This document shows positions 26,815 to 35,734 of a DNA stretch of 64,000 bases, piece after piece; positions within the stretch are counted from its first letter, which is position 1; each line of letters starts with the position of its first letter. The notes under the pieces are model-generated. The model was not told the origin of the DNA, did not search any database, and saw only the letters and a program-made list of their open reading frames with translations. Both the position numbers and the translations under genes were made by a program. This stretch comes from an uncultured Pseudomonadota bacterium. Lineage in GTDB: Bacteria > Myxococcota_A > UBA796 > GCA-2862545. The stretch lies in NCBI GenBank assembly GCA_913061235.1, contig CAJXTB010000019.1, forward strand, positions 62,001-126,000. The letters run 5' to 3'.

Positions 26815-28344
26815 TCAGCGAAGCCCAAAACGAACAAGCTTGCTGCGCAGTGTGGTCGGCTTGAGACCTGACTTTTCTGCTGCACCTCCAGGGCCGTACA
26901 AGCGGCCCTCGGAGGCGTCCAGCAGCTGCTCTAGGTAGGCACGCTCGTTCTGTTCCCAGGTGAGCTCTGGGCCTGCGACAGCAGCGGCGACGGTCCGCAC
27001 TGCTGGCGTGGAGGACAGTCCGAGATCTCGCGGCGACAGCGCCCCTGCAGGCACCACAATTGTGGCACGCTCCAGTGCATTCAGCAGCTCCCGAACATTG
27101 CCTGCCCAGGGTGCGGCACGCATGACCGCTAGCGTAGCCTCGGGGAGTGACCACGGGCCGCGACGCGAACGCCGGTGCTCGTCGTCCAAAAATGCCTGGG
27201 CAATCTGAGCAATTTCCTCTGGCCGGTCGCGCAGGGGGGGCACTCTCAACGGGAACACGGCCAGCCGGTACAACAAGTCCTGTCGAAAGCGACCGTCCGC
27301 AACAGCCGCGTGAAGGTCCACGTTCGTCGCTGCCAACACGCGCACGTCCACGGTGACAGTCTCGTCCGAACCTACGGGTTCAAACTGCCCTTCTTGCAGC
27401 ACCCGAAGCAGCTTGGCTTGGGCTGACAGCGGCAACTCCCCAATCTCATCGAGCAGCAACGTCCCGCCACTCGCGGTCACAAAGCGCCCATCACGAGACC
27501 GCTCCGCACCGCTAAACGCCCCTTTGACGTGCCCAAATAGCTCACTCTCAACAAGGGCCTCTGGAATGGCGGCACAGTTGAGCTTGATGTACGGCCCATC
27601 CCGGCGGTCACTCCACGTGTGCAGCGCCTGACACACGACCTCTTTGCCCGTTCCGGTCTCCCCCTGCACCAACACGGGAAGGTCGGTCACCGAGACCTGG
27701 CGCGCTAGATGCGCGAGCTCCCGCATGGCCGCCGATACCGCAGACTCCAAGCGTCTTGTCGCGGCATCCGCACCGGTCTCCTCCACAAGCAGTCGGTTCT
27801 CTTCTTTCAACCGCAACCGATAGCGGTCCAACAGCTCAGCCTGGTCCGCAAAGCGAAGAGCGAGCGCCACAAGCTGCCCGACCACGGCTGCAAGCTCCAC
27901 TTGTCCCTGGGGGTACACGCCACACGACGAACGGTCCAGAGTGATGACACCAAGGTTCTCGCCACCGGAAAACAGTGGAACGACCATGCAGGAATGGCCG
28001 TGTGGGAGGTCCAGAATGCCGTCGTAGGGGTCGCCTTCTTCACTCCCGTGGTGATGCTCCTCCAACGGAATGGGATGCCGCAGCTCCAGCGCTCGCTGGA
28101 TGGTCGGAAACTTAGAGAGCGACAGACGATGCGACCGCACAACATCGGACGCCAACGGTCCAGATGCCGCCTCCACCACCAGCTCATCTCCCCGAAGACG
28201 CAGGACCGCCGCCAAGTCATACGGCATCAGCGAACGAAGCGAAATAAGCGCCTGCTCCAATACTTCTGCGGTGTTTCGCGTACCAACGAGCCTGGCGAGG
28301 CCGTCCAAGTTCGCATCTTGCACCCACTCGGTCCGCACAGCCAT
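26815..28344 (-). CDS. Sigma-54-dependent activator with GAF sensor (NorR-like layout)
   Basis: 509 residues: GAF sensor about 25-165, AAA+ ATPase about 190-415 (Walker A GETGTGKE, Walker B LLLDEIGEL, arginine fingers in the RQDLLYRL region) and a C-terminal Fis-type helix-turn-helix (LKPTTLRSKLVRFGL). The sigma-54 contact loop reads GAFSGA instead of the canonical GAFTGA. ATG 28344 has GGAGGGTGT directly upstream. It is divergent from the peroxiredoxin gene, which has a -24/-12 promoter and three upstream repeats, so it almost certainly activates that gene in response to an oxidant or nitrosative signal sensed by the GAF domain. Confidence 0.92.
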   Translation of the reverse strand: MAVRTEWVQDANLDGLARLVGTRNTAEVLEQALISLRSLMPYDLAAVLRLRGDELVVEAASGPLASDVVRSHRLSLSKFPTIQRALELRHPIPLEEHHHGSEEGDPYDGILDLPHGHSCMVVPLFSGGENLGVITLDRSSCGVYPQGQVELAAVVGQLVALALRFADQAELLDRYRLRLKEENRLLVEETGADAATRRLESAVSAAMRELAHLARQVSVTDLPVLVQGETGTGKEVVCQALHTWSDRRDGPYIKLNCAAIPEALVESELFGHVKGAFSGAERSRDGRFVTASGGTLLLDEIGELPLSAQAKLLRVLQEGQFEPVGSDETVTVDVRVLAATNVDLHAAVADGRFRQDLLYRLAVFPLRVPPLRDRPEEIAQIAQAFLDDEHRRSRRGPWSLPEATLAVMRAAPWAGNVRELLNALERATIVVPAGALSPRDLGLSSTPAVRTVAAAVAGPELTWEQNERAYLEQLLDASEGRLYGPGGAAEKSGLKPTTLRSKLVRFGLR

Positions 28345-28354
28345 ACACCCTCCA

Positions 28355-28409
28355 CAACGAAGTATCGTTGTAGCGAAGTATCGTTGTACGTGAAAACGAT
28401 ATTCCGTTG
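28355..28409. promoter_or_regulatory. Three repeats, probable enhancer sites of the sigma-54 activator
   Basis: Site 1 CAACGA-AGTA-TCGTTG (28355-28370) is a perfect inverted repeat; site 2 AGCGA-AGTA-TCGTTG (28372-28386) has one mismatch; site 3 AACGA-TATT-CCGTTG (28395-28409) is weaker. They lie 50-105 bases upstream of the -24 element, the normal place for bacterial enhancer-binding proteins. Confidence 0.75.
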
Positions 28410-28458
28410 AAGTCGCTCGTCAACACCCGCATTTCCAGGGTTCGGTCGATGGAGATTC

Positions 28459-28475
28459 TTGGCACGACCCTCGCA
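28459..28475 (+). promoter_or_regulatory. Sigma-54 (-24/-12) promoter of the peroxiredoxin gene
   Basis: TTGGCACGACCCTCGCA matches the consensus TGGCACG-N4-TTGC with one difference (TCGC). GG is at 28461-28462 and GC at 28473-28474, giving a transcription start near 28485 and a leader of about 38 bases. Confidence 0.85.
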
Positions 28476-28522
28476 AAGACCACGCCACACACACTCTGGG
28501 CACTGCCCACATTGGAGACAAC

Positions 28523-29239
28523 ATGGACCACTTGAACATTGGCGACCGCGTACCCGACGTCACTTTCCACACTCGTACCGAACACGACTGGGCCGACAAG
28601 ACCACCGCCGACTACTTCGCTGGAAAGCGTGTTGTCGTGTTCTCCCTGCCAGGTGCCTTCACACCGACCTGCTCGGCCTCTCATGTGCCCCGCTACCAAG
28701 AACTCAAGCCACAGTTCTCGGCCGTTGGCATTGACGACGTCCTGTGCGTCAGCGTCAACGACACCTTCGTCATGAACGCTTGGCAAGACGCTGAGGGCGC
28801 GCCGGACATCACCTTCGTCCCAGACGGAAACGGCGAGTTCACCGACAAGATGGGATTCCTGGTCGGCAAGGAAGACCTTGGCTTCGGCAAGCGCTCCTGG
28901 CGCTACGCCATGGTCGTCAACGACGGCGTCATCGAGCAGTTCTTCGTTGAGAAGGAAGTTCCGGGAGACCCCTTCAGCGTGTCCGACGCTGACACCGTTC
29001 TCGACTGGCTCGACGGCACTAAGGTTCCAGACGTCGCCCTGTTCACCAAGCCCGGCTGTTCGCACTGTGCACGCGCCAAGGAGGCCCTCACCGATGCCGG
29101 TCTCGGATACGCCGAGCTGTCGACATCCCCGCGCATCTTGCGAGCCATTCCAGGCGCAGGAACCACACCACAGGTGTTCGTGGACGGTGCACATATTGGC
29201 GGAGCGGACGAGCTCGTTGCGTGGCTAGCCACGCGATAG
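28523..29239 (+). CDS. Hybrid peroxiredoxin 5-glutaredoxin
   Basis: 238 residues. The N-terminal 160 residues are a Prx5-type peroxiredoxin with peroxidatic Cys50 in PGAFTPTC, and the C-terminal 70 are a glutaredoxin with CSHC (Cys179, Cys182). Such fusions (as in Haemophilus and Neisseria) reduce hydroperoxides using glutathione without a separate glutaredoxin. ATG 28523 has GGAG 5 bases upstream. Transcription is predicted from the sigma-54 promoter and stops at the hairpin at 29345. Confidence 0.95.
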   Translation: MDHLNIGDRVPDVTFHTRTEHDWADKTTADYFAGKRVVVFSLPGAFTPTCSASHVPRYQELKPQFSAVGIDDVLCVSVNDTFVMNAWQDAEGAPDITFVPDGNGEFTDKMGFLVGKEDLGFGKRSWRYAMVVNDGVIEQFFVEKEVPGDPFSVSDADTVLDWLDGTKVPDVALFTKPGCSHCARAKEALTDAGLGYAELSTSPRILRAIPGAGTTPQVFVDGAHIGGADELVAWLATR

Positions 29240-29270
29240 AACCGCCCAGTCACGGTGTTGTAGGCCAAAT

Positions 29271-29286
29271 TGTTCCACATGGAACA
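29271..29286. other. parS-like 16-base site
   Basis: TGTTCCACATGGAACA differs from the chromosomal parS consensus (TGTTCCACGTGGAACA form) at one central base. It is intergenic. ParB binding is inferred only; parA/parB are not in the window. Confidence 0.4.
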
Positions 29287-29344
29287 TGCCGTCGACCTGC
29301 CCCCTACAGCCGTCGACCACCACGTTTGTATCGAACTCCTGTAG

Positions 29345-29376
29345 AGCGTTTCGGGCACATGCCCGAAGCGCTTTTT
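29345..29376 (+). terminator. Intrinsic terminator after the hybrid peroxiredoxin
   Basis: AGCGTTTCGGGC pairs with GCCCGAAGCGCT (one wobble pair) around loop ACAT, followed by a run of five T. Confidence 0.88.
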
Positions 29377-29434
29377 CCGTCGTCACAGGCAGGGGTCGTC
29401 AACCGGTTAGACGGCTCGCCACTTGGAGACAGAC

Positions 29435-30235
29435 ATGCAGGACTTGAAAGCACGCATCGAAAACAGCTGGGAATCGGGCGACGCAGACGCAGACGCCGTT
29501 CAGGCTGTGATGGAACTGCTGGACACCGGAGCGGTCCGCGTTGCTGAGAAGACCAGCGGCGAGTGGGTCGTGAACGACTGGCTAAAGAAGGCCATTCTAC
29601 TCTGCTTTCGCACCTCCAAGATGGTGGAGGGTAGCTACGGCGACTACCGCTACCACGACAAGATCCCGCTCAAGACCCGCCTCGCCGAGCAGGGTGTTCG
29701 TCTGGTCCCACCGGGCACCATCCGCTTCGGCGCGTTCCTAGAGCCCGGCTGCATTGTCATGCCTGGGTACGTCAACATTGGCGCCTACGTCGGTGCTGGC
29801 TCCATGGTCGATACCTGGGCCACCGTAGGCTCTTGCGCGCAGATTGGAAAGGGTGTTCACCTGTCCGGCGGGGTGGGAATTGGTGGCGTCCTAGAGCCCC
29901 TCTCAGCCAACCCTGTCATCATTGAAGACGGCGCGTTCATCGGCTCACGAAGCATTGTTGTGGAAGGCGTGGTCGTCGAAGAAGGCGCGGTCATTGGCGC
30001 CGGCACCACACTGACGTCCAGCACCCCCATCATCGACGTCACCGGTTCCAAAGAGGTCATTCACAAGGGACGCGTGCCTGCGAACTGTGTTGTGGTCCCC
30101 GGAACACGTCCAAAGACCTTCCCTGCGGGCACCTACGATCTGCAGTGCGCCCTCATCATCGGTCGCCGCAAGGCGTCCACAGATCGAAAAACGTCGCTCA
30201 ACGACGTGCTGCGAGAGTTTGCGGTTTCGGTCTAA
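29435..30235 (+). CDS. dapD: 2,3,4,5-tetrahydropyridine-2,6-dicarboxylate N-succinyltransferase
   Basis: 266 residues, normal for DapD. Catalyses the succinyl-CoA-dependent step of lysine and meso-diaminopimelate synthesis in the cytoplasm. The N-terminal helical domain is followed by a left-handed beta-helix with hexapeptide repeats (VNIGAYVGAGSMVDTWATVG, GGVGIGGVLEP) and the conserved GAFIGSRSIVVEG. ATG 29435 has GGAG 6 bases upstream; an in-frame TTG at 29423 overlaps this ribosome site. It stands alone between terminator and the next promoter. Confidence 0.95.
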   Translation: MQDLKARIENSWESGDADADAVQAVMELLDTGAVRVAEKTSGEWVVNDWLKKAILLCFRTSKMVEGSYGDYRYHDKIPLKTRLAEQGVRLVPPGTIRFGAFLEPGCIVMPGYVNIGAYVGAGSMVDTWATVGSCAQIGKGVHLSGGVGIGGVLEPLSANPVIIEDGAFIGSRSIVVEGVVVEEGAVIGAGTTLTSSTPIIDVTGSKEVIHKGRVPANCVVVPGTRPKTFPAGTYDLQCALIIGRRKASTDRKTSLNDVLREFAVSV

Positions 30236-30360
30236 GAACGCACTGTATGAATCGTTGCCGACCTGCCACTAGGCAGAAAGGCGAGTGATTCTTTACAGGC
30301 AGCCTCGCGCCGCTTTGCTATGTTTCTCCTACGCCCTTTGGCGACTTTTCTGGAGAACAT

Positions 30361-31875
30361 ATGTCCGCAATGTCTTTTCGACGGCGTACAGAGCCGTCAT
30401 CTGCCGCCAAAGCAGGCGCTGAGAAGAACGACGACGGCGCTGCAGTCAGCAATGCTCACGCAGCCGAGCAAATCGAGACCACCGAAAAGTCGGCTGGGCC
30501 CTTTGAGTCGAGCATCCTAAACAGTGCACTCGCCGCTGCTTTTGGTACGTCTCTAGACGGGCTGAGTGCCACTCAGGACGCTGCAAAGAACACAGCCCTT
30601 GGGGCCAGAGCCGTCACCGAAGGCACCGAGATGGCCTTTGGACAGGGTGTCGACGAGAACATCGACGACCTCGACTTCATTGAGACCGCCGCTCATGAGA
30701 CGGCCCATGCCCTCGCCGGTGGCGGGTCCGGAAAGACGGAGCTGGACGTTGAAGGCGACCCTGGAGAAGCCCAGGCAGAGTCGGCTGGACGGTCGTTCCG
30801 GACTTGGGCACAAGCTGGCTTTGAAGGCGCTGCGCCATCGTTGCAGCCGGCCAGCGCTGGCGAAGCGAACCTGCACCGCGACCACACAGTGGGTAGCTGG
30901 ACTGGCAGTCCTGTGCTCCGCCAAGGCACCACAGGACGGCAGGTACGCTCGCTCCAGACCCTCCTCAATGCTCATGGATTGGGCATCGGCGTAGACGGCT
31001 CTTTCGGCCCCCGAACACGCAAAGCGCTCATGGCTTTTCAGCGGTCGGTCGGCCTTGTTGTCGACGGCATCGCAGGAGCAGCGACCGCAGGCAAGCTCAA
31101 TCGATCCTCCAGGCGACCCGTTGCACGCCCCGACAACTTGGCCGGCCCGGCACCGACTACCCAAGTCACCGGCGACCCCGCGCTGTCGTTCAATAGCCGC
31201 GGCGGAATCGTCAGCGCCCTACAGACACTGCTCAACAGCAAGGGCGCCTCGGTGACCGTTGACGGCGTCTTCGGTGCCGGCACACGCAACGCAGTGGTTG
31301 CCTTCCAGCGCGCAAACGGCCTGGGTACCGACGGCGTTGTGGGTGCAGGAACCGCCGCCAAGCTCAATGACGGCGCCAGCAAGGACATCTCTGCAGCTGA
31401 CCTGAACGTAGGCAGAGGCCAGGGTGAGAACTTCGCCGGAAACGAAGCGTATGCGGACATGCGAGAGGCCGTCATGGCTGCCGCCGAGTCCCATCTCGGA
31501 GCGCCGTACTCGTGGGGAGCGGACGGACCCGGTACCTTCGACTGCTCGGGCTTCGTGCTCTACGTACTCCGTCAGAACACCAATCTCATCCAGTGGGGCG
31601 ACGACACCGCAGCGGGTATCCGAAACCGCATTCCCGTTGTCAACACGCCGCAGCGCGGAGACTTGGTCTTCTACCGAGGCCGCAACGGCGTCACCCACAT
31701 CGAGTTCGCTACTGGTCAGGGCTCACAGACCCTTGGTGCCAGTGGCGGCGGCTCGCGGACATACGGCGATGACCCAGGAGCCAAGGTGCAATACGGCAAC
31801 TGGACACGCGACGGTCGCAGCAAGAGCTTCGGCTCGATCGACCGGCTCATTCAGCAGTACCAAGCCAACAACTAG
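30361..31875 (+). CDS. DUF4157-like / PG-binding / NlpC-P60 protein, possible injected effector
   Basis: 504 residues with no signal peptide. Residues about 80-150 resemble the DUF4157 domain found on cargo of extracellular contractile injection systems: AFGQGVDEN..., zinc motif HETAH (112-116) and the distal EGDPGEAQAESAG. Two peptidoglycan-binding type 1 domains follow (about 183-246 and 270-336; both with VDG.FG..TR..V/LMAFQR). The C-terminus is an NlpC/P60 endopeptidase (Cys395 in DCSGF, His446 in THIEF, GDLVFY). It would cleave peptide stems of peptidoglycan. ATG 30361 has GGAG 6 bases upstream. No injection-system genes are in the window. Confidence 0.8.
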   Translation: MSAMSFRRRTEPSSAAKAGAEKNDDGAAVSNAHAAEQIETTEKSAGPFESSILNSALAAAFGTSLDGLSATQDAAKNTALGARAVTEGTEMAFGQGVDENIDDLDFIETAAHETAHALAGGGSGKTELDVEGDPGEAQAESAGRSFRTWAQAGFEGAAPSLQPASAGEANLHRDHTVGSWTGSPVLRQGTTGRQVRSLQTLLNAHGLGIGVDGSFGPRTRKALMAFQRSVGLVVDGIAGAATAGKLNRSSRRPVARPDNLAGPAPTTQVTGDPALSFNSRGGIVSALQTLLNSKGASVTVDGVFGAGTRNAVVAFQRANGLGTDGVVGAGTAAKLNDGASKDISAADLNVGRGQGENFAGNEAYADMREAVMAAAESHLGAPYSWGADGPGTFDCSGFVLYVLRQNTNLIQWGDDTAAGIRNRIPVVNTPQRGDLVFYRGRNGVTHIEFATGQGSQTLGASGGGSRTYGDDPGAKVQYGNWTRDGRSKSFGSIDRLIQQYQANN

Positions 31876-31885
31876 CGAGCCATTG

Positions 31886-31911
31886 CCCTCGTCGCGTCAA
31901 ATCGACGAGGG
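31886..31911 (+). terminator. Hairpin between the NlpC/P60 and CHAT genes
   Basis: CCCTCGTCG (31886-31894) and CGACGAGGG (31903-31911) form a perfect 9-base stem with an 8-base loop. There is no T run, so it may be an attenuator or RNA stabiliser as well as a weak terminator. Confidence 0.5.
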
Positions 31912-31929
31912 TGCGGTTAGGGTGGGCCG

Positions 31930-34900
31930 GTGCAGCGCTTCCCACCATCGTCAGCCTGGAACCCGTTCAGCACGCGGCTGACTCTGGTCGTCGTTCTCGT
32001 GGGTGTACCCCTGACGAACGCCGCAGCGGAGTCCCCCCGACACGTCGCAAAACGTGCATTCCGGGCCTCTACAGAACTGTATGAAGCCGGACAGGTCCAC
32101 GAGTCGGAGGCCGGATTCGCCCAGGCTGCAGCACTCGCATCCGCCTTTCCATCACGGTCCAAGTGGCCCAGCATGGTCACCTATCAGTACGCCACAGTGC
32201 TCTTTCAGGTCGGAAAGTTCGCGGAAGCGCAGGCCGCCGCCGAGCAAGCCCTCGCCATCGATATCAGTCGAGGGGCAGAGGCATGGTACGTCGAAGACGA
32301 CGCTATTCTCGCGGCCCGTGCAGCGTCCGAGTGGGGCAACGTTGGCGACGCGCTCGAGCACATGGAGATGGCCATTGCCATCGATGTGTACGACATCCAG
32401 GGTGACTTGATCTCCGAGCGCGGCGAATACCTCATGATGGCTGGCCGCTTTTCCGAAGCGCTGGTCAACTTCGAAGACGCCGCCGAGCACTTCAATGACG
32501 ACCAAGACGGTCTGCTGAACAACGAGATTCGCCGTGGGCGAGCACTAGTACAGCTCGGTCGTGCCGGTGAAGCTCTGGACATCACCACCACGTCCATCCT
32601 TGAACTGTCCAACTTCGACAACCCGAATCCCGAGTATTGGATTCTCATCTTGGACCTTCGCGCCGAAGTCGCGGCGGCCATGGGGCACTTCGAGGACACG
32701 GTCATTCTCCAGAAGGAAGGCCTCGCACTCGAGCGTGAACTTCATGGCGATACCCACCCGCATGTCGCAACCGCGTGGCACAACCTCGGCCAGTCATACC
32801 ATTCGTTGGGCGGTCATTATCCGGAGGTGTTGGACGCCGTTGAGAACGCGATCACCATCCAAGAAGCCATCACCGGACCCGCCAGCGCCGAGGTCGCGGA
32901 GTTCCTACGCTCTGCGTCCGTCGCCGCCTCTGCCGCCGACCGGCACGCCGCAGCCTTGCACTATGCACGCCGGTCTGCAGGCATCTACGCCGACATTGTG
33001 CCTGCCGGGCATCCGCTTCGTCTACGCGCCCTCTCGACACAAGTTCACGCAGCCGCCTACTTGCAGCAGTGCGACGAGGCGCTCGCCGTCCTCGAGCGTA
33101 TCGACCGGGAGGAGAACCCGTTTAATGACGATGGACCCGTCGTTATCCTGTCGTTGACCCGCCTTGTCGGGACGGCCCAATACTGTGATGTACCGGATGC
33201 TTCTCAACGAGCCGACGCACTGGAGGGAGTCGCTGACGCACAGGACTACGCTCCTCCGCACGACCGAGCCATGGCCTACGCCACCACAGCGAAGACAGCC
33301 ATGGCGGCGGGCGACACCGACACCGCACTGCGCCGTTCCGCCAAGTCATTGGAACAAGCAGAGCGCTCTGGGGGAGTGGTTCCCATCGCCAGCGCGCACT
33401 CCGCTCAGGCCTGGGCCCTTGCCTCCGCAGGTCGCACCCAGGAAGCCTGGGACATGGTGAACGAAGAGCTCATCGAACGACGAGAGCACTTGCTCCAGAC
33501 GCGTGGACAGATGTCTACCATTGATTGGTATTCCACCATCCGACGCAACAATGATCTGCTCGCACTGACCGCGATGACCAGTCCATCCCCTGAAGCGGTC
33601 CTTGAGTTCGCCATGTTTCTGCGGGATGCCGGACGGTGGGAAGCGGTTGCCCAGGAAGACAGCGAACGGGAGTCGCTCCGCCAAGCTCGGGAAGACGTCG
33701 CAACCGCCTTGCTCGCACCGGATGTCAGCCAACAAACCCTCCAGACAGCCATCGCACGGCGTGACGTTGAGGAGCGCGCAGTCCGCGGTGCCATGCGTCC
33801 GTTCGAGCCCACCACCTTGGCCATGCTGTGCGACGCGCTCCCCTCAAACAGCCGCTATGTACACATCGTCCCACAGGGTATCGCGGGCGTAAACGCCGCT
33901 TATACCGCGTTGGTCGTGGACCCAGACGACTGTACAGTGACACGCCATGGCCTGTCCGACTCCAAGGAGACCGACCGCGTCATCACCCAGTGGAGGCGCG
34001 CCATCTCGGCACATGCTGAGCCGCCACAGAGCGTCAGCGCGTCGCTGTATCAGCTCATCTGGCAGCCACTGGAGGCCGCCGTCGGAGACGCCGAGACCGT
34101 CTACATCGTGCCTCTTCGTGGCATGACCCATGTGCCGTTCGCAACACTGTCCGACGGCTCTACGTCGCTGATCGAACGCCATGCCTTCGTCACTCTCGAC
34201 GCACCGTCTCGCCTGCTCGCCGATCCAAGCTCCCAGACCGAACAGCTGTCCGGCTATGTCGTGGGCGGACTGGCCTTTGACGGCCGCGAAGGCCCCGGTT
34301 CCCGAGGAAGCTCGTGCATTCCGTCGAGCTTCAGTCCCCTGCCTGGTACCGCGACGGAAGCCGCCGAGGTGTCTGCCGCACTGGCGCGTCACCCACAGTG
34401 GCAATCGGTTCAACCCACACCCGAGAGCGTCAGCAAGACCTCCGTACTCGACGCCCTACGCTCCCACCAAGTGGTCCACCTCGCGACACACGGCTTCGTC
34501 GCCGACCACCATTGTGACGCCCCTGCAGAAGACCCGCTCGCACGCTTTCACGCCCCCATGGCAACGTCTGGAATCGTGGTGAGCGAGGCGAACAACAACG
34601 ACGGACTGCTCACCGCCGAAGAGCTGCGCGACATCGACGGCATGACCGCTGACCTGGTCGTACTCTCCGCGTGCGAGACCGGTCTGGGTATGCAGCTGGA
34701 CGGCGTGGGTGTCTTGGGCTTGCGCAAGGCGCTGGATGACGTCGACAGCGTGGTGCTGAGCTTGTGGCGGGTGCCGGATGACACGACCGCGCAGCTGATG
34801 TCTGACTTCTACGACGCGTTGGTGGACGGTGCGTCCGTTCAACACGCCATGCGAACGGCACAGCTCGCCGCACGGGAGAGAGGAGACCCGCTGTGGAGCT

Positions 34901-34950
34901 GGGCCGCCTGGGTCAGCCACGGGACGTGGACACTGTCCACACCTGAATGA
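31930..34950 (+). CDS. TPR-CHAT domain protease, exported
   Basis: 1006 residues. GTG 31930 is used; it opens a signal peptide (LTLVVVLVGVPLTNA). Residues about 40-560 are tetratricopeptide-like helices. The C-terminal CHAT domain (about 640-1000) has catalytic His854 (HLATHGF) and Cys915 (LSACETG), both intact, and the typical ending PLWSWAAWVSHG. CHAT proteases are clan CD relatives of caspases and separase. The export signal is unusual for bacterial immune CHAT proteins (Craspase-like) and points to a periplasmic task. The stop overlaps the rhomboid start by four bases (ATGA). Confidence 0.88.
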   Translation: MQRFPPSSAWNPFSTRLTLVVVLVGVPLTNAAAESPRHVAKRAFRASTELYEAGQVHESEAGFAQAAALASAFPSRSKWPSMVTYQYATVLFQVGKFAEAQAAAEQALAIDISRGAEAWYVEDDAILAARAASEWGNVGDALEHMEMAIAIDVYDIQGDLISERGEYLMMAGRFSEALVNFEDAAEHFNDDQDGLLNNEIRRGRALVQLGRAGEALDITTTSILELSNFDNPNPEYWILILDLRAEVAAAMGHFEDTVILQKEGLALERELHGDTHPHVATAWHNLGQSYHSLGGHYPEVLDAVENAITIQEAITGPASAEVAEFLRSASVAASAADRHAAALHYARRSAGIYADIVPAGHPLRLRALSTQVHAAAYLQQCDEALAVLERIDREENPFNDDGPVVILSLTRLVGTAQYCDVPDASQRADALEGVADAQDYAPPHDRAMAYATTAKTAMAAGDTDTALRRSAKSLEQAERSGGVVPIASAHSAQAWALASAGRTQEAWDMVNEELIERREHLLQTRGQMSTIDWYSTIRRNNDLLALTAMTSPSPEAVLEFAMFLRDAGRWEAVAQEDSERESLRQAREDVATALLAPDVSQQTLQTAIARRDVEERAVRGAMRPFEPTTLAMLCDALPSNSRYVHIVPQGIAGVNAAYTALVVDPDDCTVTRHGLSDSKETDRVITQWRRAISAHAEPPQSVSASLYQLIWQPLEAAVGDAETVYIVPLRGMTHVPFATLSDGSTSLIERHAFVTLDAPSRLLADPSSQTEQLSGYVVGGLAFDGREGPGSRGSSCIPSSFSPLPGTATEAAEVSAALARHPQWQSVQPTPESVSKTSVLDALRSHQVVHLATHGFVADHHCDAPAEDPLARFHAPMATSGIVVSEANNNDGLLTAEELRDIDGMTADLVVLSACETGLGMQLDGVGVLGLRKALDDVDSVVLSLWRVPDDTTAQLMSDFYDALVDGASVQHAMRTAQLAARERGDPLWSWAAWVSHGTWTLSTPE

Positions 34951-35675
34951 CCACGACTGAACCGACGCCCCCTTGGTCGACCGAGACACCCTCACGATTA
35001 CCCGCCACCTGGGCGCTCATCGGCGTGCTGGTCGGCGTTCATGTGGTGACCGGAGTGGTCTACGCGATTGTCGAAGACGTGTCCGTCGTCAACGCCCTGC
35101 TGTTCGACCGCGGCATGTGGATGCGGATGGAGGTCGGCGGCCAACACCGCATTCCCCTTCGCACCGGCGAGTACTGGCGGCTGTTCACCAGTGTCCTCCT
35201 TCATGGGGACGCGCTGCACCTCCTCATCAATGCCGCGTCCCTGTACGCGCTGGGTCGCCTGCTGGAGCCTGTACTGGGTGCCGCACGCTGGCTCGCATGG
35301 TTCGCTCTGGGGGGTGTTGTCGCGTCGTTCTTGGGGTGGCAGGTCGGCGTGATTCAGTCGGACGGGGCCAGCGGAGGAGCGTTCGCGCTCTTGGCCGCAG
35401 GCGTGTGGCTCGGCGTTGTGCATCGGGACCAATGGGACCCCGAAGACCGCCGACTGATGGGGCCCGTACTCGGGATATTCTTGGCACTGAACTTCGCCAT
35501 CGGCTGGCTGATTCCAGGAATTGACGCCCTCGCGCACACCTTCGGGCTAGCGACCGGGCTGGCGCTGGCGGCTGCCGATCCTGCCCAGCGCTCTGCCATT
35601 CCGTACACGGTCACGGTGGTTGTTTGCATAGCCGCATGCGTTTACGGCTGGAGCTTCGGGCTGCTCGGCGCGTAG
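34947..35675 (+). CDS. Rhomboid family intramembrane serine protease
   Basis: 242 residues, about six transmembrane helices. The L1/TM2 region has YWRLFTSVLLHGDALHLLIN, the nucleophile Ser142 lies in GASGG and the partner His197 in ALAHTFG, so the catalytic dyad is complete. It cleaves transmembrane substrates within the inner membrane. ATGA overlap with the CHAT gene means the two are co-translated, suggesting one pathway. Start ATG 34947. Confidence 0.9.
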   Translation: MTTTEPTPPWSTETPSRLPATWALIGVLVGVHVVTGVVYAIVEDVSVVNALLFDRGMWMRMEVGGQHRIPLRTGEYWRLFTSVLLHGDALHLLINAASLYALGRLLEPVLGAARWLAWFALGGVVASFLGWQVGVIQSDGASGGAFALLAAGVWLGVVHRDQWDPEDRRLMGPVLGIFLALNFAIGWLIPGIDALAHTFGLATGLALAAADPAQRSAIPYTVTVVVCIAACVYGWSFGLLGA

Positions 35676-35734
35676 CCAGCCGCTGAAAATCCGAATGCCT
35701 TTCGGGCGCTCGCCACTTGCTGTAGCGTCCACAA

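Noticed and set aside
35227-35487. Arg/Pro-rich frame antisense to the rhomboid gene
   Set aside because: Typical GC-rich shadow, no ribosome site.
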